Below, one piece after another: positions 15,329 to 24,934 of a stretch of 35,291 nt of DNA. The position numbers and the translations under genes are program-made. How positions within the stretch are numbered: position 1 is the stretch's first letter; each line of letters opens with the position of its first letter. Where the stretch lies: NCBI GenBank assembly GCA_902478605.1, contig CABSLQ010000032.1, positions 1-35,291 of the forward strand, read 5' to 3'. The notes below the pieces were generated by a model. It did not search any database. It saw only the letters and a program-made list of their open reading frames with translations, and had not been told where the DNA came from. The DNA comes from an uncultured Oscillospiraceae bacterium (GTDB lineage Bacteria; Bacillota; Clostridia; Oscillospirales; Acutalibacteraceae).

Positions 15329-17968
15329 ATGGAATGGACAGGCCTCAACGATCTGCGCGAAAAATACCTCTCGTTTTTTGAGAGCAAGGGACACCTCCGG
15401 CTCCCCAGCTTTTCGCTCGTGCCGCAGGGGGACAAGTCGCTGCTGCTCATCAATTCGGGCATGGCGCCGATGAAAAAGTACTTCACCGGCGAGGTGACCC
15501 CGCCGCGCAAGCGGGTGACCACCTGCCAGAAATGTATCCGCACCCCGGACATCGAGCGGGTGGGCAAAACGGCCCGCCACGGCACCTATTTCGAGATGCT
15601 GGGCAACTTCAGCTTCGGCGATTATTTCAAGCACGAGGCGACCGCCTGGGCGTGGGAGTTCTGCACCAAGGTGCTGGAGCTGCCGGTGGAGCGCATCTGG
15701 GTGAGCATCTACGAGGAGGACGACCAGGCCTTCGACATCTGGACGAAGGAAGTGGGCGTGGCCGCCGATCACATCGTCCGTCTGGGGAAGGAAGACAACT
15801 TCTGGGAGCACGGTTCCGGCCCGTGCGGCCCCTGCTCCGAGCTGTATTTTGACCGGGGCGAGGAATACGGCTGCGGTTCGCCGACCTGCGGCGTGGGCTG
15901 CGACTGCGACCGGTATGTGGAATTCTGGAACCTCGTGTTCACCCAGTTCGATTCGGACGGCGAGGGGCATTATGCGCCGCTGGATCATCCCAACATCGAC
16001 ACGGGCATGGGCCTCGAACGCCTGGCCTGCATCATGCAGGGGGTGGGCAACCTGTTCGAGGTGGACACGGTGCAGAACATCATGAAGCACGTCAGCCGCA
16101 TCGCGGGCGTGGCCTATGGCGAGGACGAAAAGCAGGACGTGTCCCTGCGGGTCATCACCGACCATATCCGTTCCACCACCTTCATGATCGGCGACGGCGT
16201 CATGCCCTCCAACGAGGGGCGCGGCTATGTGCTGCGCCGCCTGCTGCGCCGCGCGGCGCGCCATGGCCGGCTGCTCGGCATTCACAAGCCCTTCCTGTTT
16301 GAAGTGTGCGACACCGTGATTCAGGAGAATCTCACCGCCTATCCGCAGCTGAGCGAGAAAAAGGCGTTCATCAAAAAGCTCATCTTCATCGAGGAGCAGT
16401 CCTTTGAGAAGACGATCGACAGCGGCCTGGCCCTGCTCGACGAGATGCTGGCGAACCTGGAGGGCACGGTGCTGCCGGGGGCGGACGCCTTCCGGCTGTA
16501 TGACACCTATGGCTTCCCGGTGGATCTGACCCGCGACATTTTGGAAGAAAAGGGCCTGACGGTGGACGAAGAGGAGTTCGACCGTCTGATGAAGGAGCAG
16601 CGCACCCGGGCCCGCGCCGCCCGCAAGGACGCCGGCGCCGACGCCTGGAAGGGCGGCGGCAGCGTGACCGAGCAGCTCGCGGCGACGCGCTTTGTCGGCT
16701 ATGACACGCTGGAGGCGCAGGCGAAGGTGATCGCCATCGTCAAGGACGGCGAACTGGCCGAGAGCGCCGCCGAAGGGGAGGATGCGGTTCTCGTGCTGGA
16801 CACGACGCCGTTTTATGCCGAAAGCGGCGGCCAGGTCGGCGACGAAGGCCTCATCGGCAACGAGGACGGCGTTCTGCTGGTCGGCCGTACCGATAAAAAC
16901 GCGGCGGGCGTTTTCCTGCATACCGGCGTGATGCAGAAGGGCGCGCTGTGCGTGGGGGATACGGTGACCGCCCGCGTCGGCAAGCCGAACCGCATGGCCA
17001 TCATGCGCAACCACACCGCGGCGCATCTGCTGCAGGCGGCGCTGCGCCGGGTGCTCGGCGATCACGTGGAGCAGGCGGGACAGCTGGTGACGAGCAGCCG
17101 CATGCGGTTTGACTTCACCCATTTCGCGGCGCTGACCGCTGACGAGCTGCGCAAGGTGGAGGGGCTGGTCAACCTCTGGATCATGGAGGGGATTTCCACC
17201 CTTGTGCGGGAGATGCCCATCGACGAGGCGCGCAAGCTGGGGGCCATGGCCCTCTTCGGCGAGAAGTACGGCGACATCGTGCGGGTGGTGAGCGTCGGCG
17301 ACGTGTCGGTGGAATTCTGCGGCGGCACCCATGTGTCCAACACCGCCCAGCTCGGCCTGTTCCGCATCGTGTCCGAAAGCTCGGTGGCGGCGGGCGTGCG
17401 CCGTATTGAGGCGGTCACCGGCCTGGGCGTATTGGATCTGCTCAACGAGTATCACGCGCTTATGGCCCAGGCGGCCGACGCGATGAAAATCGGCAACATC
17501 GAGGACATCGGCCGCCGTGCCGCCCAGCTGTCGGCGGAGCTGCGCGACACGACCAAGGAACTGGAGGCCGCCAGGGCGAAGCTCGCTTCGCAGAAGATCG
17601 AAGGGCTGTTCGGCGACGCCCGCGAGGTGGAGGGCATCAAGGTCATCGCGGCCGCCTTCACCGGCACGGGCGGCGACGCCATCCGCGCCATGTGCGACCG
17701 CTGCCGCGATCAGGCGGGCGATATGACGGTGGTTATCGCGGGCATTCAGGAGGATGCGGGCAGCGTGACCTTCGGCTGCTACTGTTCGCCGGGCGCGGTG
17801 AAGCGCGGGGCACACGCGGGCAATATCGTCCGCGAGGTCGCCAAGATCTGCGGCGGCAAGGGCGGCGGCCGGCCGGATATGGCCATGGCCGGCGGCAAGG
17901 ACCTGTCCCGCGTGGACGACGCCATAAACAGCGTGGATGAGATTCTCGCCGCGCTGCTGCATAAATAA
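15329..17968 (+). CDS. alaS: Alanine--tRNA ligase
   Basis: An 879-aa AlaRS of normal length. The aminoacylation domain shows FFESKGHLRLPSFSLVP, INSGMAPMKKYFTG, TCQKCIRT and YFEMLGNFSFGDYFK. The editing domain has HTAAH (His562, His566) and CGGTH (Cys664, His668), the zinc site that clears mis-charged Ser and Gly. A C-Ala domain ends the protein. I placed the start at ATG 15329 (MEWTGLN), with aaaggaaaga at 15311-15320; an in-frame ATG at 15305 lies in the terminator's T-run and is unlikely. Expression is controlled by the T-box upstream. Four genes follow at short distance on the same strand. Confidence 0.98.
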   Translation: MEWTGLNDLREKYLSFFESKGHLRLPSFSLVPQGDKSLLLINSGMAPMKKYFTGEVTPPRKRVTTCQKCIRTPDIERVGKTARHGTYFEMLGNFSFGDYFKHEATAWAWEFCTKVLELPVERIWVSIYEEDDQAFDIWTKEVGVAADHIVRLGKEDNFWEHGSGPCGPCSELYFDRGEEYGCGSPTCGVGCDCDRYVEFWNLVFTQFDSDGEGHYAPLDHPNIDTGMGLERLACIMQGVGNLFEVDTVQNIMKHVSRIAGVAYGEDEKQDVSLRVITDHIRSTTFMIGDGVMPSNEGRGYVLRRLLRRAARHGRLLGIHKPFLFEVCDTVIQENLTAYPQLSEKKAFIKKLIFIEEQSFEKTIDSGLALLDEMLANLEGTVLPGADAFRLYDTYGFPVDLTRDILEEKGLTVDEEEFDRLMKEQRTRARAARKDAGADAWKGGGSVTEQLAATRFVGYDTLEAQAKVIAIVKDGELAESAAEGEDAVLVLDTTPFYAESGGQVGDEGLIGNEDGVLLVGRTDKNAAGVFLHTGVMQKGALCVGDTVTARVGKPNRMAIMRNHTAAHLLQAALRRVLGDHVEQAGQLVTSSRMRFDFTHFAALTADELRKVEGLVNLWIMEGISTLVREMPIDEARKLGAMALFGEKYGDIVRVVSVGDVSVEFCGGTHVSNTAQLGLFRIVSESSVAAGVRRIEAVTGLGVLDLLNEYHALMAQAADAMKIGNIEDIGRRAAQLSAELRDTTKELEAARAKLASQKIEGLFGDAREVEGIKVIAAAFTGTGGDAIRAMCDRCRDQAGDMTVVIAGIQEDAGSVTFGCYCSPGAVKRGAHAGNIVREVAKICGGKGGGRPDMAMAGGKDLSRVDDAINSVDEILAALLHK

Positions 17969-17991
17969 AAAGAGAACGGGAGGTACAGGCA

Positions 17992-18324
17992 ATGGACTGC
18001 CTATTCTGCAAAATCGCGGCGGGGGAAATCCCCTCCAAAAAGGTGTACGAGGACGACCAGGTGCTGGCCTTTTATGACATCGAACCCAAAGCGCCGGTGC
18101 ACCTTCTTGTCATCCCCAAGGCGCATCTGTCGGGCGTGCGGGACGTGGACGGCAGCAACAGCGGCGTGGTGGCGCACATTTTCGAGGTGATCCCGCGCAT
18201 TGCGCAGCAGCTGGGGCTGACCGATTACCGCATTGTGACCAACAACGGGCCGGACGCCGGGCAGACGGTGTTCCATCTGCATTTCCACCTGCTCGCGGGC
18301 GGCAAGCTGGGCGAAATGGCATAA
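17992..18324 (+). CDS. HIT-family nucleotide-binding protein (HinT-like)
   Basis: A 110-aa protein of typical HinT length. It starts CLFCKIAAGEIPS and carries the histidine triad HLHFHLL (His95, His97, His99). HinT-type enzymes hydrolyse adenosine phosphoramidates and can clear aminoacyl-adenylates formed by tRNA synthetases, which fits its place 23 bp after alaS. A gggaggt site precedes the ATG. Confidence 0.95.
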   Translation: MDCLFCKIAAGEIPSKKVYEDDQVLAFYDIEPKAPVHLLVIPKAHLSGVRDVDGSNSGVVAHIFEVIPRIAQQLGLTDYRIVTNNGPDAGQTVFHLHFHLLAGGKLGEMA

Positions 18325-18345
18325 AAGCACTGAAGGGTGACCAGG

Positions 18346-19233
18346 ATGCAATTTGTTGTGGCGGATCTGGAATGGAACGGGGCGTATTCGCACAAGGCCC
18401 ACGGTTATTTCAACGAGATCATTGAAATCGGCGCCGTCAAGCTGAACGACCGGCTCGAGCTGGTCGATCGCTATCACGCCCTGATAAAGCCGGTCGTCAG
18501 CCGCAAGCTGTCCGAGATTGTGACCGGGCTGACCAGCATCACGGAAGAGGAGCTGGACGGCGGCGGCAATTTTCCGCAGGCGGTATCCCGTCTGCGCCAA
18601 TGGATCGGGCAGGAGGAAACGGTTTTCCTGACCTGGAGCACGACCGATCTGCTCGTGCTGATGGAAAACTGCCGGTACTTTTTCGGCGAGGAGCGTATCC
18701 CTTTCCTGGAACGGTACGCCGACCTGCAGGCCTATGCGCAGCAGCGCATGGGCACGGGCAGTGCCCAGCAGATGGGTCTCGCCAAGGCGTGCGAGCTGCT
18801 CGGCATCACGGACGACGGCATGGATTCCCACCGGGCCCTCGACGACAGCGAGATGACCGGCCGGGTGCTGCAGAAGGTGTACGAGCCGGTTTCCTTCGCC
18901 GCCTGCACCGCGCAGGCGGATGCCAGGTTTTATGACCGGCTCACCTTTAAAACCGTCATCATCAGCGATATCGATCATCCGCTCGTCAAGCGCAGCGAGC
19001 TGCAGTTCCGCTGCGAGAGCTGCGATCGCAACCTGCGGCGGGTGAGCGACTGGAAGTTCCGCAGCCGGGCGTTCATGGCGGATTTCCGGTGCGGCGCCTG
19101 CGGAAAGGCATACACCGGGCGGGTGCAGTTCAAGCTCAAATACGAGGGCGTGGAGGTTCGGCGCAAGCTGACCGAGCACAAGCCCAAGGAAGAGGCAGAA
19201 GCGGAACCGGCGGCCGAAGCGGTCGCAGAATAA
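18346..19233 (+). CDS. DEDDh 3'-5' exonuclease with C-terminal zinc ribbon
   Basis: A 295-aa protein. Residues 1-180 form an RNase T/DNA polymerase III epsilon-type exonuclease: DLEWN (Asp7, Glu9) for motif I, TWSTTDLLVLMEN for motif II and SHRALDDSEMTG for motif III with its His and Asp. The C-terminal ~100 residues hold two Cys pairs (CESC and CGAC), a likely zinc ribbon for nucleic-acid binding, then an Ala/Glu-rich tail. I prefer ATG 18346, spaced correctly from aagggtga, over the in-frame GTG 18337. It lies 21 bp after the HIT gene. It probably acts in RNA or DNA end processing; the substrate is unknown. Confidence 0.85.
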   Translation: MQFVVADLEWNGAYSHKAHGYFNEIIEIGAVKLNDRLELVDRYHALIKPVVSRKLSEIVTGLTSITEEELDGGGNFPQAVSRLRQWIGQEETVFLTWSTTDLLVLMENCRYFFGEERIPFLERYADLQAYAQQRMGTGSAQQMGLAKACELLGITDDGMDSHRALDDSEMTGRVLQKVYEPVSFAACTAQADARFYDRLTFKTVIISDIDHPLVKRSELQFRCESCDRNLRRVSDWKFRSRAFMADFRCGACGKAYTGRVQFKLKYEGVEVRRKLTEHKPKEEAEAEPAAEAVAE

Positions 19234-19248
19234 GAGGGGGCACGGCAA

Positions 19249-19749
19249 ATGAAAGGCAAAGCGGGAGGCCTGCTGGCGGAATTCAAGAAATTTGCGCTGC
19301 GGGGCAACGTCATCGATCTGGCGGTGGGCGTCATCATCGGCGGCGCGTTCCAGAAGATCGTCACGTCGGTGGTCAACGATCTCATCATGCCGCTCGTCGG
19401 TCTGGTGACCGGCGGGGTCAACTTCAACGATCAGTTCCTGATCCTCAAATGCCCCGAAGGGGTGGATCCGGCGACCATCACCTCGCTTACGGCGGCCAAG
19501 GAAAACGCGGTGACCACCTTCAATTACGGGGCGTTCATCACCGCGGTCATCGATTTCCTCATCATGGCCTTCGTCATCTTCCTGCTCGTCAAGGGGATCA
19601 ACAAGCTGTCCGACCTGCGCAAGAAGCCGGCGGAGGAGCCGGCCGCGCCGACCACCAAGTTCTGCCCCTTCTGCCGCAGCGAGATCGCCGTGGAAGCCAC
19701 CCGCTGCCCTCACTGCACGTCGGTGCTGGAAGAGACGGAAGAGACGTGA
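19249..19749 (+). CDS. mscL: Large-conductance mechanosensitive channel with zinc ribbon tail
   Basis: A 166-aa MscL. The N-terminal FKKFALRGNVIDLAVGVIIG is the classic N-helix and TM1 start; TM1 is about 15-45 and TM2 about 92-116, joined by a periplasm-side loop. It opens under membrane tension to release solutes during hypo-osmotic shock. Beyond the usual end, residues 137-160 form a small zinc ribbon (Cys139, Cys142, Cys153, Cys156), facing the cytoplasm. This extra domain occurs in some Firmicutes MscL proteins. It sits 15 bp after the exonuclease gene, and its stop codon overlaps the next start. Confidence 0.95.
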   Translation: MKGKAGGLLAEFKKFALRGNVIDLAVGVIIGGAFQKIVTSVVNDLIMPLVGLVTGGVNFNDQFLILKCPEGVDPATITSLTAAKENAVTTFNYGAFITAVIDFLIMAFVIFLLVKGINKLSDLRKKPAEEPAAPTTKFCPFCRSEIAVEATRCPHCTSVLEETEET

Positions 19750-20177
19750 AGCGGCCGGGAACCTGTTGGTGGCGCACGCGGGCGGGCAGCCGCTGGCTGG
19801 CCGGCGGCTTTCTTCTGCTTGCCGGCGGGCTGTTCGCACTGGGCGCGGCGCTCGGCTGGTCGCCGGTGGGCCTGTTGGCGCCCTGCGCCTTTCAGCGGAT
19901 GACGGGGTGGCGCTGCCCCGCCTGCGGCGGCACGCGCATGCTGGCCGCCCTGCTGCGCGGCGATGTGGCCCTGGCGTGGTATTATCATCCGGCGCTGCTT
20001 TTGGCTATGGCGGCGGTGGTTGTGGGCGCGGTATGGGCTTTCGTCCGCACCTTCCGCAAGGAATGGCGGCCCCTTTCCCTGCATGTGCGCAGCCGGTGGT
20101 GGCTGGCGGTGCCGGCGGCTGTCGTGCTGTTTGAAATTCTGCGCAACCTGCCGCTGTATCAGCGGTGGTTTTATTGA
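19746..20177 (+). CDS. DUF2752 family membrane protein
   Basis: A 143-aa protein with a hydrophobic segment at about 18-40, the DUF2752 signature CPACGGTRM, a second helix around 80-100 and a third near 118-135. The function of DUF2752 is unknown; the Cys pair suggests metal or redox chemistry at the membrane surface. I chose GTG 19746 because it overlaps the mscL stop (GTGA), indicating translational coupling; the frame is open back to 19089, but that part is antisense-like noise over other genes. It is the last gene before the mobile element, and no terminator is seen after it. Confidence 0.85.
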   Translation: MKRPGTCWWRTRAGSRWLAGGFLLLAGGLFALGAALGWSPVGLLAPCAFQRMTGWRCPACGGTRMLAALLRGDVALAWYYHPALLLAMAAVVVGAVWAFVRTFRKEWRPLSLHVRSRWWLAVPAAVVLFEILRNLPLYQRWFY

Positions 20178-20195
20178 AGGATACGCCCGGCGCTG

Positions 20196-21177
20196 GTAGT
20201 GTCAAGAAATTTTCGCAAAATGGTTTGCAGACTCTGGTGTGAATGAAATCAGCCAGTAATGGAGGTGTCCTCAACGGAAGTCTCCAGGTGCTTCATGTTC
20301 ATGTACTTCTTGTTGCCCCATTGGGTGCCGGCTACATGGCGCAGCCGGGCACAGACCAGCATCAGAGCAGAGCTACCGTCCGGGAAAGTGCCCACCACGC
20401 GGGTGCGGCGGCGAATCTCCCGGTTGAGCCGCTCAATGGCATTGTTGGTTCGAATACGAGTCCAGTGTTCACTGGGAAAATCGCAGTAGGTCAGCGTCTC
20501 CTCAATGCCATCCTCTACCATCTTGGCGGTCTCCTTCAACTTCATAGAACGAAGCTCTTCCACCACAGCTTTGGCCTTTTCTCTGGCAGCTCTTTTGCTC
20601 TCCTTGGCATGGATCGCCTTGAGCATCTTGGCAACCAGCTTTACCTTGGATCGTGGCGTCACGGAGAAAACATTGCGGTAGAAGTGGACCGTACACCGCT
20701 GGTATTTAGCTTCTGGAAACACTTCGCCAACGGCTTCCAGCATACTCAAGCACTTGTCCCCAACAATGAGTTTAACCCCATCCAGACCGCGGCTGTGCAG
20801 CCACTGGAAGAAGCTGACCCAGCTGGCCTTGTCCTCTTTCATGCCCTCGGCTGCACCTAAAACCTCCCGGTATCCATCCTCATTGACCGCAATCGCCACC
20901 AGAATGGCCACATTTTCAAACTCTCCGCCCCAATTTCGGCGTAGATAGATCCCGTCCACATAGACATACGGATAGCGACCACCCTGCAAGGGCCGGTTCC
21001 GCCAATCCTCGATGTGGACATACGCTTTCTTGTTCAGTTCACTGATGGTGGCGGGAGATACCTTGCTGCCCCACAGAGCCTCCGTAATGTCCTCCACACG
21101 CCGGACGGATACACCTGCCAGGTACATCTCAGGGCCTCCTCCACGCTGCTTTCACGGCGGCGATACCGCTCTATGAT
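20196..21177 (-). mobile_element. IS256-family insertion sequence remnant
   Basis: The remnant covers the 3' end of an IS256-type element, including about 70 bp of terminal region with a plausible terminal repeat beginning gtagtgtcaagaaatttt (20197). The other end, and about the first quarter of the transposase gene, are missing, and the remnant abuts the serine recombinase coding sequence at about 21,178. The opposite terminal repeat and target duplication therefore cannot be checked. Confidence 0.8.
20249..21177 (-). pseudogene. IS256-family transposase, N-terminally truncated and frameshifted
   Basis: The main frame (20249-21127, 292 aa) carries the IS256/MULE core: YVYVDGIYLRRN (first catalytic Asp), VAIAVNEDGYREVLG, LIVGDKCLSMLEAV (second Asp), RCTVHFYRNVFS and the C-terminal Glu region RTNNAIERLNREIRRR. 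Just upstream, in the recombinase frame, residues RYRRRESSVEEAL are the usual continuation of this transposase family before EMYLAG; the frame breaks between them near 21,130, as if about four bases were lost. About 100 N-terminal residues, including the DNA-binding part, are absent. It is not expected to be active. Confidence 0.88.
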
Positions 21178-22704
21178 AAGCGGATGGTTTTTCATGCCTT
21201 CAAGGACGGTGAATATCTCGTCCAGCCGAGAGGTGATATTTTTGCGATGTTCCTTTTCCGCACTGTACTGTGCCAGCTTGTTTTCAAGCATTCTTTTTTC
21301 TGTGATCAATGATTCGATACGGGGATCGGAAAGTAAGCTCCCCTGACTCTGCACAGTTACGCTGTTCAGCATTTCTTTAAATTCTCTGTCAATCTGTGCA
21401 ATGCGGATTTGAATTTCAATGCTGTCATCCGCTTGCGTTTCACAACCTAATCCCATTTGAATGTGCATTTTGAGTGTTTGCAGTATTTCGGGATTCACTT
21501 TTGCCGTTTTCAGAATGGTTTCCATGATCGCATCCTGTAAGGATGCTTCTTCCATTGTAGGTGATTGGTGGCAGTATTTCTTGCCGTAATCGAGGCGGCT
21601 GATGCAGCGCCATACGATCTTCTTCTGACCACCTACTGTCCATGTGCATCTGCGATATGGTGTTCCGCATTCTCCGCAGATCAGTAATTCGGTGAGAGCA
21701 TATTTACCGCAGTATTTTCCTTGCTCCGTCTTTGTGCCAACCTGTTTTACCTTTCTCTTTCCGGCGCGGCGGGCAAGTTCTTCCTGCACTCTGCCGAAGG
21801 TGGCGGAGTCGATAATCGCCGGATGATTGTTCTCGATATAATACTGGGGGCGTTCTCCTGTATTTACTCGAACCTTTTTGCTTATGCAGTCTTCTATATA
21901 GGTTTTGCCCCGTAAGGCATCACCCTTGTATTTCTCATTGGACAGGATGGAGCGAATCACAGTTGCTTGCCATTTGCTTTTCCCGGAAGGTGTCGGGACG
22001 CCTTGTCCGGTCAGCTCGTTGGCAATGTCCTGCATACTTTTTCCGGCAAGGAACTGCTCGTAAATAGAGCGTACAATGGCCGCTTGTTCTGGATCGATTT
22101 CCGGTTTGCCGTCTGCGCCTTTTCGGTATCCAAGGAAGGATTTGTAGGCGAAGAAGACATTGCCTTCTTTTGCACTCTGCGCTTTTCCCCAAGCTACATT
22201 GTGGCTGATGTTTTCAGATTCGCTCTGTGCGATGGAGCCATATATAGTGATATAAAATTCCGCGCCGGGATCGGTGCTGTGGATGCCCTGTTCCTCAAAA
22301 TACACATCTACGCCCAGCTCCTTGAGCAGCCTGACATATTTCAGACAGTCCACAGTGTTTCTTGCGAACCGGGATATGGATTTGGTGATGATCATATCGA
22401 CCTTGTGTCGTCTGCAGGCTTTGATCATTTTGTTGAATTCATCGCGCTTGCGGGTACTTGTGCCTGTGATTCCCTTGTCCGCATAGATTCCGGCAAGCTG
22501 CCAGCCTTTTTCACGGTTGATGCGCTCCGTATAATATTTTACCTGTACTTCATAGCTGTTAAGCTGTTCTTCCTGCTTGGTGGATACGCGGCAGTAGGCA
22601 GCCACCCGTTTGCAAATATACTGTGTGCTATACACATTGACCGGCTGAATTGTCGGCGGAATTGTGCGGATTCTTTTTTGAGGCATTACGGCAGTCTGTT
22701 CCAT
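21034..22704 (-). pseudogene. Large serine recombinase, C-terminus replaced by IS256 sequence
   Basis: The frame is 556 aa; residues 1-509 are a large serine recombinase and the rest is read from IS256 DNA. The resolvase domain begins at YCRVST with nucleophile Ser41, followed by SISRFARN and a recombinase domain; a zinc ribbon (CGECGTPYRR) lies near residue 350, and a coiled-coil segment precedes the break at KNHPL. Relatives continue for roughly 40-60 residues with a beta-rich end, which is missing. Catalytic parts remain, so some activity is possible. ATG 22704 has aaaggag upstream. It overlaps the preceding gene by 77 nt. Confidence 0.85.
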
Positions 22705-23299
22705 ATCTGTTCTCCTTTCTGATCTTGCGACCGTTTTTTAGTGTGAGGCAGATGCTTCCGTCGTGGTTTAAGCTGATAGAGGAGACGGTGCGTTCTGTAA
22801 GTTCTTGGTTGTATTGAGAAAGCGGCCCTGATTTTTCAAAGGCTGCTTTCAGCATTTCTGTCACGCTCTCGGTGGTATCCATCTCAGAATACCGGAGCGA
22901 GGCACATTCAAATATTTTGTTTTTCAGTGTTTCCTTTTCAATTTCAGAGCTGTCCAGTAGTCGCCCGATTTCGTTTTCCAATCGTCGGAGACAGGAGGAC
23001 GGCTCCTTTTGTCTAAGAGGTACATCGATCAGTTTTGTATCACCAATAACCATGTTCAGACATTCAGTAACATCAGCAAGCAGTTTTTCATCGACAATTT
23101 TTATGGTGGTTCCGCAGCCCTGACAAACCCACTTTTCACCGAGTGATGTTCGGCTGTCATGTATACGACGCATGGAATGTCCGCATTCTCCACATACCAC
23201 AAGTGCAGTCATTTGAAATATTAAGGTGGCAGGATGTTCTTCGTCCGTTTTATTCCATAAATACTTCAGAGTGAGAAGCAGGCGTTTCTGACTGTTCAC
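22628..23299 (-). CDS. Recombinase-like zinc-ribbon protein without catalytic domain
   Basis: A 223-aa protein starting at GTG 23299 with ggaggtg 7 nt upstream. It has a recombinase zinc ribbon (VVCGECGHSM and WVCQGCG), then a coiled-coil region and a beta-strand end like the C-terminal half of large serine recombinases, but no resolvase domain or catalytic Ser. Similar short genes precede large recombinases in some Clostridia elements. Its last 77 nt overlap the next recombinase gene in another frame, so the two are translationally linked. It may assist DNA binding or directionality; this is inference. The sequence immediately upstream is a junction to foreign DNA, so its promoter may be lost. 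Confidence 0.75.
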   Translation of the reverse strand: MNSQKRLLLTLKYLWNKTDEEHPATLIFQMTALVVCGECGHSMRRIHDSRTSLGEKWVCQGCGTTIKIVDEKLLADVTECLNMVIGDTKLIDVPLRQKEPSSCLRRLENEIGRLLDSSEIEKETLKNKIFECASLRYSEMDTTESVTEMLKAAFEKSGPLSQYNQELTERTVSSISLNHDGSICLTLKNGRKIRKENRYGTDCRNASKKNPHNSADNSAGQCV

Positions 23300-23398
23300 T
23301 TTTTCACCTCCCGTTTATTTATAAAAAGGCGGCAACAGGCTAGCTGGAACAAAGGAGATAATAATCCGTGGCCGCTGACTGACCAAACACTAGCCACG

Positions 23399-24922
23399 AT
23401 GATTACCAGCCTCTGCAAAGAGGAAGCTATCAACAATTATCTTTCCCCCGGCTCTGAAGTGTGGCAGAAATTCAAGCCCTATGTGCAGAAGGTCTTTCAG
23501 CTTCAGGACAGCGAAGCGGTCAATGAAACCGAAGCTCGGAAGTACATGTCCAAGCAGTGTACAGAGAAGGCTGGCGCTCCATTCTGGGTTCTGAAATACG
23601 CTCCAGAAGAGAAATTTGGTGGCGCAGCTGCAAAGCAAACGGCAGATGAGATAATAGACCTGTTCTGCGATTTCCTGTCTGAGAACGGTGACCAAGAGCA
23701 GGTAATGGGAAACATCACCGTAAAGTTCACCGGCCACGGGCCTATTCGGAAAGCGCTTGCAAGCCTTTACTTTGACCAGAATACAGTTTATGACGCGTTC
23801 AGTTCGTTCATTTCTCAGAAATGCAATGAACTTCAGGAACTGCAAAAGGCTATCGGCCTTACAAGTCATGACTTGTTTGATGCTATTCATCAAATGATGC
23901 AGGGGCAGGTTTCCACTTGGACAGAGGCCCAAGTAGAGGAAAAACTTTCTGAACTTTGCATAGAGTACCGGGTTGTTGCCATCTTGAACGATGCACTGAC
24001 CGTTAAGCGAAAGAGCATCAAGCTTCTCAGCGACGATATTGCAAACATGTTCGACCACATGAAAGTTCCAGGAACCGTTATTGAGAAACTCGGCTTCAGT
24101 TGGACACCTGCGCTGCAGGCGATGAGGGTTATTTCTACTACGCAGTGGTCGAAAATTGAACTTGCAGACAGAGAAAGCTATGCAGAGCTTTTGAAATCGG
24201 ATGCGCAGAAAGTGTGGGGCTTTGTTTCATCTTCGAAACCGCTTCTGCAACGGTATATGGAATCCCATGGACACAACTGCACTGACGAGGAGCTTGACGG
24301 CATCTACAAATCTCTGAAAACTGTAAACTATAATTCTCCGGCTGCAGATTTTGATGCCCGAATCGACGCGCAGCTGAACAAGGTTGCCTATAACAGAAAC
24401 AAAGTACGCATTCAGGAACTTTGGAAAGAACAGAGTGGCTTTGACTCCATCACCCTTTGGTGCGCAAACTATGCCGTACCCATCCAGTGGGTTGTCAGTG
24501 ATGAAGTACTTCCTCACATTATAGTGCTAAAGACTGTGCAGGACGGTAAAATTGCGGACAATACTGCTCTCCATAATGCTACGCAGTTTTTTGAGACACA
24601 CACTGTCAGCGCTCTGAAGGATAAAGCATTTATTGCCAGTTGCTTTATCTCCCAGATTGGCGAAAGCTATCGTAGCGCTTTTGAATCATCTGGGCCGGTT
24701 TTGGTTTCTCGCCTGAAAACTAACACGAAATTGACCTCTGATGTTTATTCCTGGGCCAACAAAGTGGGAGAAATCCGAAAGACGGTTGATGCTTTCCTTC
24801 GTGATAAATTCTGTGGAGAAGCAAAGAAGAAAGTGAAGTCAATGCCGGAGGCACAGCTGCGTGACAAGGTCGTACAGCTCCTCGACGAGAATCCCGACCT
24901 TTATACGCTGTTTATTAAGTGA
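23399..24922 (+). pseudogene. C-terminal part of a probable BREX ATPase (PglY/BrxC type)
   Basis: A 507-aa frame whose reading stays open upstream without a start: residues such as NNPWPLTDQTLATM precede ATG 23399 in frame back to about 23,320, showing that an N-terminal part has been cut away. There is no Walker motif in what remains. The sequence is mostly helical and I identify it chiefly by position, 12 nt before a PglZ gene, where BREX loci carry their large (about 1,200-aa) P-loop ATPase. With the ATPase domain gone it should be non-functional. GC content is lower than in the chromosome. It could instead be another large defence protein partnered with PglZ. Confidence 0.5.
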
Positions 24923-24934
24923 GGAGGCTAAATC

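Noticed and set aside
15218..17992. 924-codon open frame antisense to alaS
   Set aside because: This is a high-GC shadow of a certain gene; the product is His/Ala/Arg-rich with no family signature.
19089..19745. Upstream extension of the DUF2752 frame
   Set aside because: The 219 codons overlap the exonuclease and mscL genes in another frame; the real start is the GTG overlapping the mscL stop.
18001..19839. 612-codon open frame antisense to the HIT-exonuclease-mscL run
   Set aside because: Shadow of three well-supported genes; no start signal or recognisable domain.
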